Shown: in pieces, positions 45,608-54,167 of the stretch
Position numbering within the stretch: the stretch's first letter is position 1
How the letters are laid out: every line of letters begins with the position of its first letter
NCBI RefSeq assembly: GCF_004119445.1
Contig: NZ_QICI01000071.1
Coordinates: 1 to 64,000, forward strand
Reading direction: 5' to 3'
Source of the DNA: Chryseobacterium sp. CH21
GTDB taxonomy: Bacteria > Bacteroidota > Bacteroidia > Flavobacteriales > Weeksellaceae
Length of the DNA: 64,000 bases
Made by a program: the position numbers and the translations under genes
The notes under the pieces: model-generated
Seen by the model: the letters and a program-made list of their open reading frames with translations, nothing else
Database searches by the model: none
Told to the model about the DNA's origin: nothing

Positions 45608-47341
45608 TTACAGCAATCCTTTAATATGTTTATAATTGCTCTTCACAGTTTCAAAAACCTCATCCATTTTACCTCCAAGCATCAGCTGTGCCATAGACTT
45701 GGTCATTCCCATAATCTGGTCAAATTCAATTTTGGGAGGAAGAGCTAGTGCATTAGGATTGGTAAAGATATTCAGAAGATAAGGGCCGTTGTGATCTAAA
45801 CATTCTTTGATGGCAGCTTCTACTTCTTCCGGCTGATGTACATTCTTTCCGGGATACCCCATTGCGTGTGCTACCATTGCAAAATCCGGATTAATCATAT
45901 CGGTTTCGTTATCGGGCATTCCTCCTACTTCCATCTCCAGTTTTACCATTCCCAGCGTTCTGTTGTTGAATACAATCAGTTTTATGGGTAATTTATACTG
46001 GAAAATAGTCGCCATATCTCCCAACAACATGGATAACCCTCCATCTCCACATAGGGCAATCACCTGCTTTTCAGGATGAGCCAAAGCAGCTCCAATTGCC
46101 ATTGGCATTGCATTCGCCATTGATCCGTGATTAAATGATCCCAGCATTTTTCTTTCTCCGGTTCCTGTGATAAACCTTGCCCCCCAAACGCAGCACATTC
46201 CGGTATCTACGGTAAAAATAGCGTCATGTTTAGCCAGTTTATCTAAAGTATGGGCAACAAATTCCGGTTGAATAGCATTTTCTTTTCCAGAATCTTTCAC
46301 ATACTCCAGCTGGTTTTCTTTTACTTTATCATAAAATGCAAGCTGTTCGTTCAGGAAATGAACATCCGTTTTTTCTTCCAGTAAGGGCAGTAATGCTTTA
46401 ATGGTTTCTTTGATATCTCCTGTAAGACCTAATTCAAGTTTTGCTCTTCTTCCCAATCTTTCAGGACTTTCATCAATCTGAACAATTTTATTTTTTACAG
46501 GCATGAATTTTTGATAAGGAAAATCCGTTCCCAAAAGAATCACAAGATCTGCTTCGTGCATAGCGTGATAAGCGGAAGGAAATCCTAATAGTCCAGTAAG
46601 TCCTACTTCATTGGGATTATTGGGCTGAATAGCCATTTTTCCACGGAATGAATATCCCACAGGAGCTTTTAATAGATTAGACAAAGCGATCACTTCATTA
46701 CGAGCTTCGGCAGCACCTATTCCGCAATACAAGGTTACTTTTTTGCTTTTATTGATAAGTTCAGACAAACTTTTCAGTTCATGATCTGATGGTCTTATAA
46801 CAGGATTAGTTTTAAAGATTTGGGTGGAAGTGGAACCCTCTTCAGCGTCCAGCTCAGAAACATCTCCCGGAAGGCCTATCACAGCCACTCCTTTTTTGGA
46901 AATAGCATGCTGAATAGCCGTCTGAACAGTTCTCTGCACCTGCTCCGGTCTTGTAATCATCTCATTGTAGTAACTACAGTCATCAAAGAGTTTTATTGTA
47001 TTGGTTTCCTGGAAGTAATCCATCCCCATTTCATCACTGGGAATTGTGGAAGCAATGACCAGCATTGGAACATGGGAGCGGTGCGCTTCGTAAACACCGT
47101 TGATTAAATGAACATGCCCAGGACCGCAACTTCCGGCACATACTGCCAAACCATCAAGCTCTGCCTCGGCCGCAGCCGCATACGCTCCTACTTCTTCGTG
47201 CCTTACATGAATCCACTGAATGCTGCTTTTTTTAACCGCTATATTCAGATGATTGAGACTGTCGCCTGTTACTGCATAAATTCTTTTCACATTGGCATTT
47301 TCGAGCATTTCAACAATCTGCTCAGCTATGTTTTTTGCCAT
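45608..47341 (-). CDS. poxB: Pyruvate dehydrogenase (quinone) / pyruvate oxidase
   Basis: A ThDP- and FAD-dependent flavoenzyme that oxidises pyruvate to acetate and CO2 at the membrane, passing electrons to quinone. The 577 residues match the PoxB family: GVTGD-type start YAVTGDSLNHLN, catalytic Glu in RHEEVGAYAAAAEAEL, CAGSCGPGHVHLINGVYEAHR, and the ThDP motif GDGGLSMLLGDMATIFQYKLPIKLIVFNN. Acetolactate synthase is excluded by the closer PoxB-type blocks and the lack of a regulatory partner gene. It is a single-gene unit. Confidence 0.93.
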   Translation of the reverse strand: MAKNIAEQIVEMLENANVKRIYAVTGDSLNHLNIAVKKSSIQWIHVRHEEVGAYAAAAEAELDGLAVCAGSCGPGHVHLINGVYEAHRSHVPMLVIASTIPSDEMGMDYFQETNTIKLFDDCSYYNEMITRPEQVQRTVQTAIQHAISKKGVAVIGLPGDVSELDAEEGSTSTQIFKTNPVIRPSDHELKSLSELINKSKKVTLYCGIGAAEARNEVIALSNLLKAPVGYSFRGKMAIQPNNPNEVGLTGLLGFPSAYHAMHEADLVILLGTDFPYQKFMPVKNKIVQIDESPERLGRRAKLELGLTGDIKETIKALLPLLEEKTDVHFLNEQLAFYDKVKENQLEYVKDSGKENAIQPEFVAHTLDKLAKHDAIFTVDTGMCCVWGARFITGTGERKMLGSFNHGSMANAMPMAIGAALAHPEKQVIALCGDGGLSMLLGDMATIFQYKLPIKLIVFNNRTLGMVKLEMEVGGMPDNETDMINPDFAMVAHAMGYPGKNVHQPEEVEAAIKECLDHNGPYLLNIFTNPNALALPPKIEFDQIMGMTKSMAQLMLGGKMDEVFETVKSNYKHIKGLL

Positions 47342-47498
47342 AATTACTATGTTTTGGTGGTTGATTTTGGTGAAAAATGGTACTTGAGAAGAAGGAAAAC
47401 CTTCCTATCCCTATCAAATTTAGCTAATAAAGTTGAGACTCCATCTCTAATTCAATGTTAAAAACTTGTAATTTAATTTTGAATTCTTTTTCGTATTT

Positions 47499-47531
47499 AA
47501 ACCTCACAGGTTTTGAAAACATGTAAGGTTT
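47499..47531. repeat. Short imperfect palindrome upstream of poxB
   Basis: AAACCTCACAGGTTTT is inverted as AAAACATGTAAGGTTT (14 of 16). Palindromes of this AACCT/AGGTT form are frequent in flavobacterial intergenic DNA. It lies between poxB and the lysA terminator, with no gene assigned. Confidence 0.5.
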
Positions 47532-47549
47532 AGGTCACCAGCAAAACAA

Positions 47550-47575
47550 GACAGCCACCCAAAAAGGTGGCTGTC
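47550..47575 (-). terminator. Intrinsic terminator of lysA
   Basis: GACAGCCACC and GGTGGCTGTC form a perfect 10-bp GC-rich stem with a 6-base loop, followed by TTGTTTTG on the minus strand. It is 20 bases past the lysA stop. Confidence 0.85.
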
Positions 47576-47594
47576 TATATAATATGTTTTAAGT

Positions 47595-48797
47595 TTACAT
47601 AACTACTTCAATCTGATTTCTCAACAAATCTTCAAATTCGTCTCTTTTACGGATCAAATGCGCTTTTCCATCTAAGAATAATACTTCAGCTGGTTTTAAT
47701 CTTGAGTTAAAGTTTGAACTCATTTCAAAACCATAAGCTCCTGCATTGTGGAAAGCAAGAATATCGCCTTCTCTTACTTCATTCAGTTTTCTGTCCCAGG
47801 CGAAGGTATCGGTTTCACAAATGTTTCCTACTACTGTATAAATTCTTTCAGCACCTTTTGGATTAGATAAGTTCTCAATCATATGATAAGAATCGTAGAA
47901 CATAGGACGGATCAAATGATTAAATCCTGAATTCACTCCTACAAAAACGGTAGCTGTTGTTTGCTTAATTACATTAGCTTTCACCAATAAATATCCGCTT
48001 TTTCCTACTAGGAATTTCCCTGGTTCAAACCATAATTCGAATTTTTTTCCTGTAGTTTTTGAAAACTCAGAAATCACTTTTTCTACTTTTTTACCCAATG
48101 TTCTCACATCAGTTTCTTCTTCGCTATCCTGATATGGAATTTTGAAACCACTTCCCATATCCAGATATTTCAGATTCGGGAAATGCTCAGAAAGCTCCAG
48201 CATGATATCTAAAGCCTGCAGGAATACATCCGGATCTTTGATCTCACTTCCAGTATGCATGTGAAGTCCTTCAACGTTCAGGTTTGTGCTTTTCATCACT
48301 CTTTCAATGTGACGAACCTGGTGAATAGAAATACCGAATTTACTGTCGATATGCCCTGTTGAAATTTTATAGTTACCACCAGCAAAGATATGCGGGTTGA
48401 TTCTTACTAAAATCGGATAAGAATTTCCGTATTTATTCCCGAATTGCTCAAGAATAGAAATGTTATCAATGTTTATATGAACTCCGAAAGTCATTGCTTC
48501 TTCTATCTCAGCAAGATCAACACAGTTGGGAGTAAACAATATCTTTTCTTTTGGAAATCCTGCCTTTAGTCCCAGTTTCACTTCATTAATAGATACACAA
48601 TCCAGAGAAGCGCCCAGGTTCTTGACATACTTAAGGATATTGATGTTGGTCAACGCCTTCGCTGCATAGAAGAACTTTGTATGTTTTAAAAAAGAAGATG
48701 TAAGTTTTTCGTATTGAACTTTGATGGATTCTGCATCATAAACATACACCGGGGTGCCAAACTCATTGGCAATCTTTAATAATTCTTTTGAATTCAT
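47595..48797 (-). CDS. lysA: Diaminopimelate decarboxylase
   Basis: The last step of lysine synthesis: PLP-dependent decarboxylation of meso-diaminopimelate. The protein has 400 residues. The PLP Lys is in FFYAAKALTN (about residue 47). HMHTGSEI, GSGFKIPY and EPGKFLV bind the cofactor phosphate and substrate, and the second active-site Cys is in GNICETDTFAWDR. The start is ATG 48797. A terminator-like hairpin ends only 16 bases upstream, so expression must pass through it (see the leader at 48814-48978). Confidence 0.96.
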   Translation of the reverse strand: MNSKELLKIANEFGTPVYVYDAESIKVQYEKLTSSFLKHTKFFYAAKALTNINILKYVKNLGASLDCVSINEVKLGLKAGFPKEKILFTPNCVDLAEIEEAMTFGVHINIDNISILEQFGNKYGNSYPILVRINPHIFAGGNYKISTGHIDSKFGISIHQVRHIERVMKSTNLNVEGLHMHTGSEIKDPDVFLQALDIMLELSEHFPNLKYLDMGSGFKIPYQDSEEETDVRTLGKKVEKVISEFSKTTGKKFELWFEPGKFLVGKSGYLLVKANVIKQTTATVFVGVNSGFNHLIRPMFYDSYHMIENLSNPKGAERIYTVVGNICETDTFAWDRKLNEVREGDILAFHNAGAYGFEMSSNFNSRLKPAEVLFLDGKAHLIRKRDEFEDLLRNQIEVVM

Positions 48798-48813
48798 AAT
48801 TTCATTTTAACAT

Positions 48814-48978
48814 AAAAAAAGGCAGATTCTTATAAAAAGAGTCTGCCGCATTGATTATTTTTTATGCAAGACAACTCTTTTAAATATTCCAAACCTTAGA
48901 GAACCTTACAGCTCCCTTTTTTCCAGTTTTAATTTGTTTAAAATTTTGCATTGCTTCTATTTATTTTTTACAAAAATA
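48814..48978 (-). promoter_or_regulatory. lysA leader with attenuator: promoter, leader peptide, antiterminator, terminator
   Basis: On the minus strand a -7 element TATTTTTG (48978-48971) precedes a short open frame (48951-48880). A terminator follows: GGCAGACTCTT (48847-48837) pairs with AAGAATCTGCC (48831-48821), 10 of 11, then seven T (48820-48814). The lysA ATG is at 48797, leaving no room for another promoter. AAAAGAGT at 48881-48874, just at the leader stop codon, is exactly complementary to ACTCTTTT at 48842-48835, inside and beside the terminator's first arm. The two pairings exclude each other, as in transcription attenuation. The trigger is inferred, not shown; the -33 box is weak. 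Confidence 0.65.
48880..48951 (-). CDS. Candidate 23-residue leader peptide upstream of lysA
   Basis: ATG at 48951 to TAA at 48880 encodes MQNFKQIKTGKK followed by GAVRFSKVWNI. Five of 23 residues are Lys, including the pair KK and one four codons from the end. The start lies about 20 bases after the -7 element. The stop codon overlaps the antiterminator strand AAAAGAGT, so ribosome position on this frame could decide which hairpin forms. It might instead be a stand-alone small protein; conservation would tell. Confidence 0.4.
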   Translation of the reverse strand: MQNFKQIKTGKKGAVRFSKVWNI

Positions 48979-49057
48979 CTATTTATTTTTCATTTTCTGA
49001 AAATTGATTTGAAAAGCGTCTTCTTTTAAATCAATTTGTAAAGTGCTAATTCCTATA

Positions 49058-50281
49058 TCATTTCGGTAACGGCAGTGTTTCAAAATCACTTCGAAGCAGT
49101 GCCAGCTGTAGTTCATTATTCAGATCTGTGGAAGATAACGGAAGGTCAATTTTTAATTTAGCCAGCTTACTGATGGTCTGTATCTGTGTAAACAACTCAT
49201 AAAAACCAAAAGAAACCACTTTCCCGTTTTCTATGATTAAAAATAACTTTTCACCCAGTTTTCTTCCCTGTCCCAGCCACAGTTCATTTCTTTTCCTGAA
49301 TTCAATTTTCTCTTTCAGGATTGAAAAATCTTTAAATTCTTCCTGGGAACCAATAAACTGAACAGCTTTTGTCCCTTGTGTAAATGATCTGAATTTTAAA
49401 ACTGGTTTTTCGGTTTTATTAAGCGTATTTTTCTCAACCACATATTTATGATTCCTGAAATACAAGCCGAAAGGTAAAACTTCTTTCTTCTTAATATTCT
49501 TGGAATTAAGAATCAGTTTAGCAATAATATCTGTTCCGGTAAGCTCAAAATTAATCTGCTCAACATCTTTCTGAATCTGTTCCCATTTTTTTGATTTGGA
49601 ATTGAAAACTTTTTTGGAAAACTTGTTGATATCCTGAACATAATCCGAGAACATAATACGCCCTGCTTCATCCTGAAAATAAACAAACCCCTTATCATTC
49701 GGAAGATCCTGTGTAAGTTCTTTGATCTTATTGATATAGCTTTTTGCATTAGACTCATCATGCTGTTTCTGAATGATTTCATTTTCTACATCTTTTGAAA
49801 TCAAAAGTTTGAAAAGTTCCAATGTAGCTCTTGCATCACCTTCAGCTCTATGATGATTGGTCAAAGGAATTCCCAGTGATTTTACCAGTTTCCCCAAAGA
49901 ATAGCTTACCTCATCAGGAATGAGTTTCTTTGCCAACGGAATTGTATCTAAAGTATTGATTTTAAAATCATAACCAAGCCTTTTGAATGATTGGCGAAGC
50001 ATTCTGTAATCAAAGTCAATATTATGACCCACCAACGTTGTATTTTGAGTTATTTCTATAACTCTTTTGGCAATTTCGTGAAATTTCGGAGCAGTTTTGA
50101 CCATTTTTGGGGTAATACTGGTCAGTTTCTGTACAAAAGGAGTAATATCACCTTCAGGATTTACCAGAGAGATAAACTGGTCCGTAATTTTCTGACCGTC
50201 ATATCTGTAGATGGCGATATCTATAATGCATTCATTTCTATAACCTGCACCATTACTTTCTATATCTATAATTGAATACAT
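49058..50281 (-). CDS. DEDDh exonuclease with degenerate GIY-YIG-like domain
   Basis: A 407-residue protein. The start is taken at ATG 50281 (MYSIIDIESNGAG), because the first exonuclease motif normally sits at the N-terminus; the frame stays open to 50341. Residues 1-165 form a DnaQ-type 3'-5' exonuclease: DIES (Exo I, D and E), GHNIDFDYRML (Exo II) and HHRAEGDARATLELF (Exo III, with the DEDDh His). From about 195 a region GFVYFQDEAGRIMFSDYVQDINK aligns with the GIY-YIG layout of UvrC-like proteins, but the usual Y-I-G(K) is replaced by F-S-D, so nuclease activity there is doubtful. It is in the same direction as, but not tightly linked to, lysA. Confidence 0.85.
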   Translation of the reverse strand: MYSIIDIESNGAGYRNECIIDIAIYRYDGQKITDQFISLVNPEGDITPFVQKLTSITPKMVKTAPKFHEIAKRVIEITQNTTLVGHNIDFDYRMLRQSFKRLGYDFKINTLDTIPLAKKLIPDEVSYSLGKLVKSLGIPLTNHHRAEGDARATLELFKLLISKDVENEIIQKQHDESNAKSYINKIKELTQDLPNDKGFVYFQDEAGRIMFSDYVQDINKFSKKVFNSKSKKWEQIQKDVEQINFELTGTDIIAKLILNSKNIKKKEVLPFGLYFRNHKYVVEKNTLNKTEKPVLKFRSFTQGTKAVQFIGSQEEFKDFSILKEKIEFRKRNELWLGQGRKLGEKLFLIIENGKVVSFGFYELFTQIQTISKLAKLKIDLPLSSTDLNNELQLALLRSDFETLPLPK

Positions 50282-50432
50282 TGAATCTGTGTTAACTGCT
50301 GTTTTGTCATTTATATGTAAAACCGATGTCTTATTCCCCAATAAAATCCGGTTTTATTTTTTACTGTTATGTAAAGATAACCTGCTAAAATAACAAAAAA
50401 TATGTCAGACTCTAGCAGATTATCCTTCAAAA

Positions 50433-51959
50433 TTATCTTCTTCTTCCTCCCAGGCCAAACATTCCGAGAATAGCTTTTGCTCCTTCCCTCATTAATGTAG
50501 AGGTAAAAGTACGGCCAGCTTTACTCTGTAACACCTGTTCAAACATTCCAGGCTCTTCTTTTACAGGTCTTGCCTTTTGAGCAGGAGTTGGGTTTTGTGC
50601 CGCCTGTTCCATTCTATTCGTTAGCATTTCATAAGCAGACTCTCTGTCAACTGCCTGCTCATATTTTGCAACAAGTGCAGATTTTGAGGTCAGATCAGAG
50701 ATTTCAGCCGGACTCAATACATCCATTCTTGATTCCGGAGAGATCAGATAGGTATGTACCAATGGAGTAGGAATACCTTTTTCGTCAAGAGCAGTAACAA
50801 ATGCTTCTCCAATTCCTAAATTCTGGATCAGACTTGACGCATTGTAATATTCTGTGGTAGGATAGTTTTCGACAGCTTTGGTAATTTCTTTTTTATCTTT
50901 TGCCGTAAAGCCTCTTAATGCATGCTGTATTTTCAATCCCAATTGAGAAAGAACATTTTCAGGCACATCACCAGGAATCTGAGTAATAAAATAGATCCCA
51001 ACTCCTTTGGAACGGATCAGTTTTACCATGGTTTCAATCTGCGAAAGAAGGGCTTTGGACGCTTCATCAAAAATCAGGTGGGCTTCATCTATAAATAACA
51101 CCAGCTTTGGCTTACCGCTATCTCCTTCTTCCGGAAACGTCATATAAATTTCCGCAAAAAGTGAAAGCATAAATGTTGAGAAAAGTTGTGGCTTATTCTG
51201 AATATCTGCTACTCTTAATATATTTACGACTCCTTTTCCGTCTCTTGTTTCCAGTAAATCCTGAACATCAAAGCTTAGCTCACCGAAAAACCCTGCTGCA
51301 CCCTGTTGTTCCAAGGCTACAATAGATCTTAAAATCGTTCCGAGAGACGATGATGCAATGGATCCGTAATTAGCAGCAAGCTCCGCTTTTCCCTGTGCAT
51401 TATCGGTTACATACTGCAAAACTTTCTTCAAATCATTAAGATCAATCAATGGAAGTCCTTTATCATCACAGTATTTGAAGACGATAGACATGATGCTTTG
51501 CTGCGTATCATTCAGTTCAAGAATTTTGCTGAGTAAAACTGGTCCGAATTCTGTAACAGTAGCTCGCAATTTCACGCCATCACCTCCGGAAATACTCATC
51601 AATTCTACCGGAAAGGCTTGCGGAGTATAAGGAAGCTGTGTTTTAGCATACCTTTCTTCAATAACAGGATTCATCTGGCCTGCTTCTGCAATTCCGGAGA
51701 AATCCCCCTTAATATCCAGAACCAAAGAAGGAATTCCTGCATGGGAAAGCTGTTCTGCAAATACCTGTAATGTTTTTGTCTTACCAGTTCCTGTAGCTCC
51801 GGCAATAAGACCATGACGGTTAATTGTTTTCAGGGGAATGGTTACATTTACTTCTGTCACCACTTCGCCATCCAACATTCCTTTTCCTAATATAATATGC
51901 TCTCCTTTGGGAGTGTATCTTGCGTTAAGTTCTTCAATAAATTGTGTTTTGTCTGCCAT
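50433..51959 (-). CDS. HerA-like ATPase (DUF853 / YjgR family)
   Basis: A 508-residue P-loop ATPase of the HerA/FtsK clade. Walker A is GATGTGKTKTLQVF, followed by SLVLDIKGDFSG; Walker B is LVLFIDEAHLIFD; the ITQIPGDVPENVLSQLG block with sensor and arginine residues comes later. The C-terminus is Gly/Arg-rich (LGGRRR). YjgR/DUF853 proteins are widespread ATPases without firm function. No NurA nuclease is adjacent, so this is not the archaeal-type HerA-NurA pair. Confidence 0.92.
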   Translation of the reverse strand: MADKTQFIEELNARYTPKGEHIILGKGMLDGEVVTEVNVTIPLKTINRHGLIAGATGTGKTKTLQVFAEQLSHAGIPSLVLDIKGDFSGIAEAGQMNPVIEERYAKTQLPYTPQAFPVELMSISGGDGVKLRATVTEFGPVLLSKILELNDTQQSIMSIVFKYCDDKGLPLIDLNDLKKVLQYVTDNAQGKAELAANYGSIASSSLGTILRSIVALEQQGAAGFFGELSFDVQDLLETRDGKGVVNILRVADIQNKPQLFSTFMLSLFAEIYMTFPEEGDSGKPKLVLFIDEAHLIFDEASKALLSQIETMVKLIRSKGVGIYFITQIPGDVPENVLSQLGLKIQHALRGFTAKDKKEITKAVENYPTTEYYNASSLIQNLGIGEAFVTALDEKGIPTPLVHTYLISPESRMDVLSPAEISDLTSKSALVAKYEQAVDRESAYEMLTNRMEQAAQNPTPAQKARPVKEEPGMFEQVLQSKAGRTFTSTLMREGAKAILGMFGLGGRRR

Positions 51960-52305
51960 TTGATCGCTTTTTTAAACTTATAAATATAAAATTTTTTAGA
52001 AGATGTTTTTAAATATTTTCCAATGAACATTTCTCTATTCCTCTAGAAAATAAAATTCTTACCTGCTTAAGCAAATTTTAAACCACGTCTATTAAGTCTG
52101 AACAACAAACCTGTTCTATGCACAAACATGATATAAAACAGCATTCATCTGTTGTCTCTATATAAGGCATTCTTTTTGCTTGAAAAGCTGTACATACTAA
52201 ACGTATGTTTAACAAAGTATTGAAAGAAACTATCAATGGAATTTAACATTTCATTTAGAATTTATCTAATACTTCGTATCTTTAACTCATTAAAAAAAGA
52301 CCCCA
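51960..52305. other. Divergent intergenic region, 346 bases
   Basis: It separates the HerA-like gene (minus) from the MBL-rhodanese gene (plus). Near its right end TATCTTTA (one base from the -7 consensus) precedes the plus-strand start. A small palindrome ACATAC / GTATGT (52192-52208) is the only clear symmetric site. No open frame or structured RNA is evident. Confidence 0.5.
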
Positions 52306-53715
52306 ATGAAAATTGAACAAATATATACGGGCTGTCTGGCTCAGGGTGCCTATTATATTGTATCAGAGAATGAAGCAGTGATTATAGATCCTTTAAGGGA
52401 GGTAAAACCTTATCTGGATCGTCTGGAAAAAGACAATGTCACTTTAAAATATATTTTTGAAACTCATTTCCATGCTGATTTCGTATCAGGACATTTGGAT
52501 TTAAGCAAGAAAACAGGTGCTCCGATTGTATACGGCCCTACTGCCGCTCCGGAATTTGAAGCCATTATAGCTGAAGATGATCAGATTTTTGAGATCGGAA
52601 AAGTAAAAATAAAGGTAATGCACACTCCGGGACATACTATGGAAAGCAGCACTTATCTTTTAATAGACGAAAATGGTGTTGAAACTGCAATTTTTACAGG
52701 TGATACATTGTTTTTAGGTGATGTGGGAAGACCAGATCTTGCACAGAAAGCGACTAATCTTACTCAGGAAGATCTTGCAGGGATTCTGTATGACAGCCTT
52801 CAGAACAAAATCATGCCATTGGATGACAGCATTACGGTTTATCCAGCTCATGGAGCCGGATCTGCTTGTGGAAAAAATATGCAGAAGGAAACAGTAGACA
52901 TTTTAGGAAACCAAAAGAAGACAAATTACGCTCTTAATCAACCAAATAAAGCATCTTTCATCAGAGAGGTTCTGGATGGTTTAACCGCTCCTCCAAAATA
53001 TTTCGGAATGAATGTCGCTTTAAACAAAGGTGGATATGAAAGTCTTGATGTCGTAATGAACAAAGGTTTACAACCCGTTGCACCGGAAGATTTCGAGGCT
53101 TTGGCAGAGGAAACAGGAGCATTAATTTTAGATACAAGAGGAGCTGCGGATTTCCATAAAGGATTTGTTCCGAACGCTATCAATATAGGACTGAAAGGTG
53201 ATTTCGCCCCATGGGTAGGAACACTTATTGTAGATGTAAAACATCCTTTATTACTGGTAACAGACGAAGGTACTGAAGAGGAAGTGATCACCAGACTAAG
53301 CCGAGTAGGTTTTGACAATGTGATAGGATATCTGAAAGGAAGTTTTGAAGCATGGAACAATGCAGGTATGGAAACTGACGAGGTTAAAAGAATCACTCCG
53401 GCTGAATTTGCAGAGCAGTTTACAGAAGAAGCAAAGGTAATTGATGTAAGAAAACTAACTGAGTATTCTGCAGAGCACATTGACAATGCTTACAATAAGC
53501 CGCTGGACACCATCAGTGATTGGGCTCGTACTATTGATGACTCTGAACATTTCTTTCTACACTGCGCAGGTGGTTACAGAAGTATGATTGCAGCAAGCAT
53601 CCTTAACTCTCACGGAATCAGAAATTTCACTGAAATAGAAGGAGGATTTAATGGTATCAAAAAAACGGAAAAATTCCCGACTACTGATTTTGTTTGTCAA
53701 TCCAAAACATCTTAA
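52306..53715 (+). CDS. MBL-fold hydrolase with two rhodanese domains (persulfide dioxygenase-like)
   Basis: A 469-residue protein. Residues 1-250 are a metallo-beta-lactamase fold with THFHADFVSGH (HxHxDH-type ligands), HTPGHTMES, FTGDTLFLGDVGRPD and YPAHGAGS, close to ETHE1-like persulfide dioxygenases. Two rhodanese domains follow. The second (about 365-460) has the sulfur-carrying Cys in HCAGGYRS; the first (about 265-355) has VTDEGTEEE at that place and no Cys, so it is inactive. It probably handles glutathione- or protein-bound persulfides in the cytoplasm. A thioredoxin gene follows after 19 bases. Confidence 0.92.
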   Translation: MKIEQIYTGCLAQGAYYIVSENEAVIIDPLREVKPYLDRLEKDNVTLKYIFETHFHADFVSGHLDLSKKTGAPIVYGPTAAPEFEAIIAEDDQIFEIGKVKIKVMHTPGHTMESSTYLLIDENGVETAIFTGDTLFLGDVGRPDLAQKATNLTQEDLAGILYDSLQNKIMPLDDSITVYPAHGAGSACGKNMQKETVDILGNQKKTNYALNQPNKASFIREVLDGLTAPPKYFGMNVALNKGGYESLDVVMNKGLQPVAPEDFEALAEETGALILDTRGAADFHKGFVPNAINIGLKGDFAPWVGTLIVDVKHPLLLVTDEGTEEEVITRLSRVGFDNVIGYLKGSFEAWNNAGMETDEVKRITPAEFAEQFTEEAKVIDVRKLTEYSAEHIDNAYNKPLDTISDWARTIDDSEHFFLHCAGGYRSMIAASILNSHGIRNFTEIEGGFNGIKKTEKFPTTDFVCQSKTS

Positions 53716-53734
53716 GATCATAAAAAACTAAACT

Positions 53735-54034
53735 ATGTCACAAAAATTTCAGGAAATTATTGATTCCGAAAGACCTGTATTGATTGATTTTTTCGCTACA
53801 TGGTGCCAACCCTGTAAAGTACAGTCTTCGGTATTAAATACAGTAAAAGAAAATATAGGCGAAGGAGCCAGAATCATCAAGGTTGATGTAGACCAATATC
53901 CCGCACTGGCAGCTCAATACGGAGTGCGTGGAGTTCCTACACTGGCCATTTTCAAAAAAGGAGAAATGCTCTGGAAGGAAAGTGGTGTTCATGATGTGAA
54001 TACCCTCACACAACTTTTACAAGAATATGCTTAA
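53735..54034 (+). CDS. Thioredoxin
   Basis: A 99-residue thioredoxin with the redox site WCQPCK instead of the usual WCGPCK, and the cis-proline in RGVPTLAIFKKGE. It has no signal peptide and is therefore cytoplasmic. It is cotranscribed with the MBL-rhodanese gene, so it may reduce persulfides or disulfides made by that enzyme. It is probably not the general TrxA, given the changed loop and context. Confidence 0.92.
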   Translation: MSQKFQEIIDSERPVLIDFFATWCQPCKVQSSVLNTVKENIGEGARIIKVDVDQYPALAAQYGVRGVPTLAIFKKGEMLWKESGVHDVNTLTQLLQEYA

Positions 54035-54036
54035 AG

Positions 54037-54058
54037 CTGTGATTTTTCACAGTTTTTT
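54037..54058 (+). terminator. Intrinsic terminator of the thioredoxin gene
   Basis: CTGTGA and TCACAG form a 6-bp stem with a T loop, followed by TTTTTTG, directly after the stop codon. Confidence 0.7.
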
Positions 54059-54069
54059 GTTTTTTATAA

Positions 54070-54163
54070 TTCCCGCAGATTGCAAAGATTTTCACAGATG
54101 ATTATGCTTATTTTTTTTATATAGAAATTAAAAATCTGTGAAGATCTGCGAAATCTGTGGGAA
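54070..54163. repeat. Palindromic intergenic repeat, copy 3 (most complete)
   Basis: The left arm 54070-54099 (TTCCCGCAGATTGCAAAG, then ATTTTCACAGAT) is inverted in the right arm 54134-54163 (ATCTGTGAAGATCTGCG, then AAATCTGTGGGAA). It lies between the converging thioredoxin and amidohydrolase genes. Related copies are at 35744-35811 and 36281-36310. Confidence 0.65.
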
Positions 54164-54167
54164 AATC

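Noticed and set aside
48800..49057. Lysine (L-box) riboswitch in front of lysA
   Set aside because: The leader is too short between the -7 box and the terminator, and none of the L-box core blocks are visible. A peptide-based attenuator explains the layout better.
50433..51959. HerA-like ATPase as part of an antiphage defence pair
   Set aside because: Defence systems with HerA normally have an adjacent nuclease or Sir2 gene. Here the neighbours are a DnaQ-type exonuclease 150 bases away and ordinary metabolic genes, and the sequence fits the housekeeping YjgR/DUF853 type.
52192..52208. Palindrome ACATAC-N5-GTATGT as operator of the sulfur operon
   Set aside because: The arms are only 6 bp and it lies about 100 bases from the start; chance occurrence in AT-rich DNA is likely, so it is only mentioned in the intergenic entry.
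52938..53486. Long minus-strand frame (182 codons) opposite the MBL-rhodanese gene
   Set aside because: It is a mirror of the plus-strand gene, Ser/Pro-rich with no recognisable domain, and it lacks a promoter or ribosome site.
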